64,000 nucleotides of DNA from Liolophura sinensis (Eukaryota > Mollusca > Polyplacophora > Chitonida > Chitonidae), in assembly GCF_032854445.1 (NCBI RefSeq), contig NC_088305.1:29412628-29476627 (forward strand), given 5' to 3'. The translations under genes were made by a program, and so were the position numbers. How positions within the stretch are numbered: position 1 is the stretch's first letter; every line of letters starts with the position of its first letter. The notes beneath the pieces are model-generated. The model was not told the DNA's origin. It worked only from the letters and a program-made list of their open reading frames with translations, and did not search any database. Below, piece by piece: positions 58,601 through 64,000 of this stretch.

Positions 58601-61600
58601 TATTTAGAAAGTGCTGACTAAACAGTAAAATGAACAACAAAAAGCTATCTTTATAATTTGAACAGTGCGTCTAAGTGCGGCTAAGGTCTACTTAGGAGAT
58701 GAACGCGGTTTGGGCAGAGATGGTATGCTGCTGTCAGACATAATTTGTGATACCGTCATTGAATATTACATGGCTTGTACATCAGCTAATTTCAAGTCTG
58801 TGGTGGTCCATAAATGTTACAGACCTGTTCTACAAGGACCTGTGAAATGGCTCCTCGGCAGTACGTAACTAAATCATAGTAAACGATCTCAAAATGATGT
58901 CTTATGCAGCAGTTCTGTGTTATCATGTCACCTCATGGAATGAATGGGTAAAGGCTACGTCAAAGCTTAGGCTGTGCAATCTGATAGCAACATTTTGATT
59001 GGATAAAATTCTCAAGATGTCTGCACCAAGTCGCACCAGCCATTTGTGCAGTATTGTCATTTTGTTCTACATGTTATTTGGTAAAAATAATGATAAAGTA
59101 TGATACTTTTTTGGAAAACTGCAAAATCCTGCTTTCCAATGAAATATATATTAGCCAGGTGCCGTCTCATCCTTTAACCCATTGGCTAAGGCTTGCCTTC
59201 AACAGCAATAAAAACAAATCATCAAAATCGAACATTTATTTGATTGGCGCTTTAACACTGATTGGTGCTTTAAATCTACAGAGCCTGAAGCATCCCCTTA
59301 AGTCAGACACATGAGAAACCAATTCATTAAAAGCTGTTGCTGAACCAGTTAACAAAATTTGTATGTGTGTGTCTTGAATGAATAAACAGAATTATCTCCG
59401 CAGCAAAACAACTTCAAATAAGGTAACACTGCAAACATCTACTCACCAAATCTGTACCAAAGTATGTGTAAACCTGAAAATAAAAAAATAACACTCATGT
59501 GTCATCAGAAGTAATCTCTCTGTGTGAGAAGCTGGCATCTCACACATGTAAGTCTGTACAGACTATTGCTACAATATTAATGCTGATTATTTGTTTACAA
59601 TAAATTAAGTTTTGTGTCAGATCTGATCACTTTTTCATTTTATTATTTATTTCATAAGTGTTTAATGATTTATTTATTTGATTTGTGTTTTAGGCCATAC
59701 TGAAGAATATTTCACTTATACAATGGCGGCCAGAATTATGGTGGGGGGAAAAGTGGGCTGAGCCCTGGGGAAACCCACGATCATCAGCAGGTTGCTGGCA
59801 GACCTTGCCACGTACAGCCAGAGAGGACATGGACTTCCGCTCACGGTGATCGCATTGGAGATTCCTGGGTCAACGCGCTGCACTGGCATGCTAACCCCAT
59901 AGGCCATGAAGGATCCCTAATATGATGTGAGTTTTGTGTCAGATCTGATCAGGAAAGTGAGGAAAATGTTACTGAAATTTATTATTTATCTGGTAAGTGT
60001 TTAATGTGATACATAAGTACCATGGTATAACATAATACCTAGCTATCTGGTCACCATGAAAGTTTCGTACACATTATGCTACCTGCGCTTTATGACACTG
60101 ACACCTGGTTCTAATTACCTTCAATACACACACGACAAGGCAAACTGACAGAATACTCACAGTGTAGAGGACAAGGTAAACTGACAGAATACCCACAGTG
60201 TAGAGGACAAGGCAAAATGACAGAATACTCACGGTGTAGAGGACAAGGCAAACTGGCAGAATACTCACAGTGCATAGGACAAGGCAAACTGACAGAATAC
60301 TCACTGTGAAGAGGACAAGGCAAACTGACAGAATACTCACTGTGTAGAGGACAAGGCAAACTGACAGAATACTCACAGTGTAGAGGACAAGGCAAACTGA
60401 CAGAATACTCACTGTGTAGAGGACAAGGCAAACTGACAGAATACTCACGGTGTATAGGACAAGGCAAACTGACAGAATACTCACTGTGTAGAGGACAAGG
60501 CAAACTGACAGTATACTCATGGTGTAGAGGACAAGGCAAACTGACAGAATACTCACTGTGTAGAGGACAAGGCAACCTGACAGAATACTCACTGTGTAGA
60601 GGACAAGGCAAACTGACAGAATACTGACAGTGTAGAGGACAAGGCAAACTGACAGAATACTCACTGTGTAGAGGACAAGGCAAACTGACAGAATACTCAC
60701 GGTGTATAGGACAAGGCAAACTGACAGAATACTCACTGTGTAGAGGACAAGGCAAACTGACAGTATACTCACGGTGTAGAGGACAAGGCAAACTGACAGA
60801 ATACTCACTGTGTAGAGGACAAGGCAAACTGACAGTATACTCACGGTGTAGAGGACAAGGCAAACTGACAGAATACTCACTGTGTAGAGGACAAGGCAAA
60901 CTGACAGTATACTCACGGTGTAGAGGACAAGGCAAACTGACAGAATACTCACTGTGTAGAGGACAAGGCAAACTGACAGAATACTCACTGTGTAGAGGAC
61001 AAGGCAAACTGACAGAATACTCACTGTGTAGAGGACAAGGCAAACTGACAGAATACTCACGGTGTAGAGGACAAGGCAAACTGACAGAATACTCACAGTG
61101 TAGAGGACAAGGCAAAATGACAGAATACTCACTGTGTAGAGGACAAGGCAAACTGACAGAATACTCACTGTGTAGAGGACAAGGCAAACTGACAGAATAC
61201 TCACAGTGTAGAGGACAAGGTAAAATGACAGAATACTCAGTGTGTAGAGGACAAGGCAAAATGACAGAATACTCACAGTGTAGAGGACAAGGCAAACTGA
61301 CAGAATACTCACAGTGTAGAGGACAAGGCAAACTGACAGAATACTCACGGTGTAGAGGACAAGGCAAACTGACAGAATACTCACTGTGTAAAGGACAAGG
61401 CAAACTGACAGAATACTCACTGTGTAGAGGACAAGGCAAACTGACAGAATACTCACGGTGTAGAGGACAAGGTAAAATGACAGAATACTCACTGTGTAGA
61501 GGACAAGGCAAAATGACAGAATACTCACGGTGTAGAGGACAAGGCAAACTGACAGAATACTCACAGTGTAGAGGACAAGGCAAACTGACAGAATACTCAC

Positions 61601-64000
61601 GGTGTAGAGGACAAGGCAAACTGACAGAATACTCACAGTGTAGAGGACAAGGCAAAATGACAGAATACTCACGGTGTAGAGGACAAGGCAAACTGACAGA
61701 ATACTCACTGTGTATAGGACAAGGCAAACTGACAGAATACTCACGGTGTATAGGACAAGGCAAACTGACAGAATACTCACTGTGTAGAGGACAAGGCAAA
61801 CTGACAGTATACTCATGGTGTAGAGGACAAGGCAAACTGACAGAATACTCACTGTGTAGAGGACAAGGCAAACTGACAGAATACTCACTGTGTAGAGGAC
61901 AAGGCAAACTGACAGAATACTCATGGTGTAGAGGACAAGGCAAACTGACAGAATACTCACTGTGTAGAGGACAAGGCAAACTGACAGAATACTCACGGTG
62001 TATAGGACAAGGCAAACTGACAGAATACTCACTGTGTAGAGGACAAGGCAAACTGACAGTATACTCACGGTGTAGAGGACAAGGCAAACTGACAGAATAC
62101 TCACTGTGTAGAGGACAAGGCAAACTGACAGAATACTCACAGTGTAGAGGACAAGGCAAACTGACAGAATACTCACTGTGTAGAGGACAAGGCAAACTGA
62201 CAGAATACTCACGGTGTAGAGGACAAGGCAAACTGACAGAATACTCACAGTGTAGAGGACAAGGCAAAATGACAGAATACTCACTGTGTAGAGGACAAGG
62301 CAAACTGACAGCATACTCACTGTGTAGAGGACAAGGCAAACTGACAGAATACTCACAGTGTAGAGGACAAGGTAAAATGACAGAATGCTCAGTGTGTAGA
62401 GGACAAGGCAAAATGACAGAATACTCACAGTGTAGAGGACAAGGCAAACTGACAGAATACTCACAGTGTAGAGGACAAGGCAAACTGACAGAATACTCAC
62501 GGTGTAGAGGACAAGGCAAACTGACAGAATACTCACTGTGTAAAGGACAAGGCAAACTGACAGAATACTCACTGTGTAGAGGACAAGGCAAACTGACAGA
62601 ATACTCACGGTGTAGAGGACAAGGTAAAATGACAGAATACTCACTGTGTAGAGGACAAGGCAAAATGACAGAATACTCGCGGTGTAGAGGACAAGGCAAA
62701 CTGACAGAATACTCACAGTGTAGAGGACAAGGCAAACTGACAGAATACTCACGGTGTAGAGGACAAGGCAAACTGACAGAATACTCACAGTGTAGAGGAC
62801 AAGGCAAAATGACAGAATACTCACGGTGTAGAGGACAAGGCAAACTGACAGAATACTCACAGTGTAGAGGACAAGGCAAACTGACAGAATACTCACTGTG
62901 TAGAGGACAAGGCAAACTGACAGAATACTCACTGTGTATAGGACAAGGCAAACTGACAGAATACTCACTGTGTAGAGGACAACGCAAACTGACAGAATAC
63001 TCAGTGTGTAGAGGACAAGGCAAAATGACAGAATACTCACTGTCTAGAGGGAAAGGCAAACTGACAGAATACTCACAGTGTAGAGGACAAGGCAAACTGA
63101 CAGAATACTCACTGTGTAGAGGACAAGGCAAACTGACAGAATACTCACTGTGTAGAGGACAAGGCAAACTGACAGAATACTCATGGTGTAGAGGACAAGG
63201 CAAACTGACAGAATACTCACGGTGTAGAGGACAAGGCAAACTGACAGAATACTCACTGTGTAGAGGACAAGGCAAACTGACAGAATACTCACAGTGTAGA
63301 GGACAAGGCAAACTGACAGAATACTCACGGTGTAGAGGACAAGGCAAACTGACAGAATACTCACAGTGTAGAGGACAAGGCAAAATGACAGAATACTCAC
63401 GGTGTATAGGACAAGGCAAACTGACAGAATACTCACAGTGTAGAGGACAAGGCAAACTGACAGAATACTCACTGTGTAGAGGACAAGGCAAACTGACAGA
63501 ATACTCACTGTGTAGAGGACAAGGCAAACTGACAGAATACTCACGGTGTAGAGGACAAGGCAAACTGACAGAATACTCAGTGTGTAGAGGACAAGGCAAA
63601 ATGACAGAATACTCACTGTCTAGAGGAAAGGCAAACTGACAGAATACTCACAGTGTAGAGGACAAGGCAAACTGACAGAATACTCACTGTGTAGAGGACA
63701 AGGCAAACTGACAGAATACTCACTGTGTAGAGGACAAGGCAAACTGACAGAATACTCATGGTGTAGAGGACAAGGCAAACTGACAGAATACTCACTGTGT
63801 AGAGGACAAGGCAAACTGACAGAATACTCACTGTGTAGAGGACAAGGCAAAATGACAGAATACTCACTGTCTAGAGGACAAGGCAAACTGACAGAATACT
63901 CACTGTGTAGAGATAGTAGTCAAACAGCTGGGACATACACAAGATAACATCAAAGGCAATTGGCTTCAGGTAGGTCATCATCTGCATGTATTTACCTGGG
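49608..64000 (-). CDS. VPS50: VPS50/syndetin homologue, C-terminal exons (EARP complex)
   Basis: VPS50 (syndetin, CCDC132) is the subunit specific to the EARP tethering complex, acting in endosome recycling and dense-core vesicle trafficking. The gene runs off the right edge. Exons, in reading order: 64000-63904 (partial), 59473-59447, 57036-56926, 55915-55815, 55351-55255, 54216-54058, 53482-53361, 52088-51990, 50650-50560, 49721-49608 (stop TGA at 49,608-49,610). Visible family blocks: [155 protein letters not shown], and the end [20 protein letters not shown]. About 336 residues of a protein usually near 960. All phases agree if exon 57036-56926 uses a weak GTGACG donor. Confidence 0.94.
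49760..49930 (-). mobile_element. SINE copy, tail half (main family)
   Basis: In the last VPS50 intron. TATTTACTTGATTGGTGTTT, TACGCCGTACTCAAGAATAT, CAGCATTATGATGGGAGGAA, GACCATCCGCAGGTTGCTGA, GGGACCTTCCCA; head missing. The remaining intron up to 50,559 has no notable structure. Confidence 0.88.
50870..51345. repeat. 37-40 bp minisatellite in VPS50 intron
   Basis: About twelve copies: TTAACTTTTTACACCCAAAC, TAACTTCCACATGGAGGC. No exon sequence in the unit. Intron between exons 52088-51990 and 50650-50560. Confidence 0.95.
51545..51712 (+). mobile_element. SINE copy, tail half (main family), left arm of inverted pair
   Basis: CTCTCCGGCCACACATGTGA, GGTCTGCCAGCAG, GGTTTCCTCCCACCATAATG, CTGGCCACTGTCGTACAAGT, GGCATAAAACACCAATCAAA. 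Lies antisense to VPS50 transcription. Confidence 0.9.
51750..51912 (-). mobile_element. SINE copy, tail half (main family), right arm of inverted pair
   Basis: TTTATATGATTGGTGTTTTA, CGCCGTACTTAAGAATATTT, GTGGCCAGCATTATGGAGGG, CATCCGCAGGTTGCAG, CCCATGTACGGCCC. Opposite orientation to the copy about 40 bp to its left. Confidence 0.9.
52100..52335. repeat. about 24-bp minisatellite beside a VPS50 acceptor
   Basis: About nine copies of a unit like GGTATGGTGTTGAAAATAGG. It begins some 15-20 bp upstream (minus strand) of the acceptor for exon 52088-51990. No exon sequence in the unit. Confidence 0.93.
52670..53155. repeat. about 20-bp minisatellite in VPS50 intron
   Basis: More than twenty diverged copies of GGTAAGTATGCAACTCCTC or GCTAAGTATGCAATTCCTC. 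Many units contain GGTAAGTAT, a strong donor consensus, but on the plus strand, antisense to VPS50. Confidence 0.92.
55360..55705. repeat. about 20-bp minisatellite abutting a VPS50 acceptor
   Basis: About sixteen copies alternating GTAGACATTTCAACATAAAA and TGTGGTAGATATGTCAACAC. Its left end runs into the acceptor of exon 55351-55255, where ACACATTCAACAAATGTGG resembles the unit. Confidence 0.92.
56040..56255 (-). mobile_element. SINE copy, nearly full length (main family)
   Basis: Best view of the tRNA-like head in this family: on the minus strand GTAGCACAGGCTGTTAGCG resembles an A box and GTGAGTTCAAGCCCAGC a B box. Body CCGGGCAGAGCCCAG and CAGCATTATGGTGTGAGGAA; tail GTTTATTTATTTAACTGGTG. 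Confidence 0.9.
56420..56890. repeat. 17-21 bp minisatellite near a VPS50 donor
   Basis: More than twenty diverged copies of a unit like ACATTCACTCAGTGAGATAT. Starts about 20-35 bp downstream (minus strand) of the donor region of exon 57036-56926. No exon sequence seen. Confidence 0.9.
56926..57036 (-). CDS. VPS50: VPS50 exon with two competing donors
   Basis: Starts after TTGTTGCAG with CCGGAGCTGAATTC and encodes [20 protein letters not shown], then [17 protein letters not shown]. Ending at 56,926 (ACA before GTGACG) keeps the frame into [10 protein letters not shown] of the next exon. The stronger match CAG|GTCAGT would end the exon at 56,912 and break the frame by two. Confidence 0.75.
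57180..57590 (-). mobile_element. SINE with internal tandem expansion
   Basis: Main-family words appear two or three times: AAAATATTTCACTCATACGA, AGCCAGGCAGAGCCC and variants, TTGGCAGACTTTC, then GCTTGAACTCACAGCGACCA and head ACGTTAACCTCTCAGC. The middle block is duplicated. Confidence 0.75.
57720..58485. mobile_element. dispersed 0.77-kb repeat, copy 2 (unknown class)
   Basis: Counterpart of 16,975-17,760, same orientation, in a VPS50 intron about 40 kb away. Conserved blocks as listed there; the CRE-like palindrome is changed to TGATGTCA. Short minus-strand open frames are not conserved as any known protein. The following 58,490-59,440 is intron with no further structure beyond a SINE tail scrap near 59,230-59,275. 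Confidence 0.8.
59447..59473 (-). CDS. VPS50: VPS50 27-nt microexon
   Basis: Between TTTTCAG and GTGAGTAG lies GTTTACACATACTTTGG plus TACAGATTTG, encoding VYTYFGTDL. This fits directly after ...DYYLYT of the exon ending 63,904 and before PELNSL at 57,036, where the family has a YTFFG-type sequence. Phase 0 on both sides. Flanking introns are about 4.4 and 2.4 kb. Confidence 0.88.
59660..59925 (-). mobile_element. SINE copy, nearly full length (main family)
   Basis: ATTTATTTATTTGATTTGTG, ACTGAAGAATATTTCACTTA, GGCGGCCAGAATTATGGTGG, CAGCAGGTTGCTGGCAGACC, and head TGGCATGCTAACCCCATAGG reading in reverse. Confidence 0.88.
60125..63905 (-). repeat. 36-bp array of duplicated VPS50 exon end and splice donor
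   Basis: About 105 copies of a 36-bp unit. On the minus strand each reads CTCTACACAGTGAGTATTCT then GTCAGTTTGCCTTGTC. The first unit is the authentic exon end (TATCTCTACACA at 63,904) and its donor GTGAGT, so most units reproduce that junction. One position varies (ACA, ACC or ACT before GTGAGT); a few have ATGAGT, losing the donor. Because 36 is divisible by three and the unit lacks stops in several frames, open frames of 840-1162 codons arise on both strands; I do not call them genes. Confidence 0.97.

Noticed and set aside
60074-63639. Very long open frames of 840, 988 and 1162 codons on both strands
   Set aside because: They are products of a stop-poor 36-bp unit whose length is divisible by three. 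The unit is duplicated VPS50 exon/donor sequence inside a VPS50 intron; there is no non-repetitive coding sequence, and three overlapping frames cannot all be genes.

Overview
The window is animal (eukaryotic) genomic DNA. It holds four interrupted protein-coding genes with GT/GC...AG introns, tRNA-derived SINEs and many minisatellites. The SINE family (head with A/B-box-like motifs, tail ending in ATTTATT-type repeats, with the phrase GATTGGTGTTTTACGCCGTA) and the intron structure suggest a lophotrochozoan, probably a mollusc. That assignment is an inference from repeat style and is not proven here.

Layout: (1) 844-4262, + strand, the 3' part of a WDR24 homologue (GATOR2 complex, upstream of TORC1). 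(2) 9780-19042, - strand, a complete ALDH9A1-type aldehyde dehydrogenase: nine coding exons, 518 codons plus stop, intact frame. (3) 21466-36364, + strand, a complete retinol saturase (RETSAT) homologue: twelve exons, 628 codons plus stop, intact frame. (4) 49608-64000, - strand, the C-terminal third of VPS50/syndetin (EARP tethering complex); its 5' part lies beyond the right edge. WDR24/ALDH9A1 and RETSAT/VPS50 are convergent pairs; ALDH9A1/RETSAT is divergent across about 2.4 kb. The genes belong to unrelated pathways and I infer no functional cluster.

The unusual signal is the tandem repeats. Nearly every intron and intergenic stretch carries a minisatellite, and at least six of them were built from the edge of a real exon: the donor after WDR24 exon 2408-2510, the stop-codon end of WDR24, the stop-codon end of ALDH9A1, the acceptor of RETSAT exon 5 (about 85 copies of a 50-bp unit, 4.3 kb), the donor of RETSAT exon 7 (9 copies, 76-77 bp), and the donor of the VPS50 exon at 63904 (about 105 copies of a 36-bp unit, 3.8 kb, with 16- and 32-unit higher-order repeats). 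Two of these place dozens of near-perfect splice sites beside the authentic one. The very long open frames at 60.1-63.6 kb and 25-27 kb follow from these repeats and are not called as genes.

Other points: two one-base frame breaks in WDR24, a GC-AG intron in RETSAT, a 27-nt VPS50 microexon, an out-of-frame strong donor in VPS50, a 0.77-kb dispersed repeat present twice, and an inverted SINE pair in a VPS50 intron.
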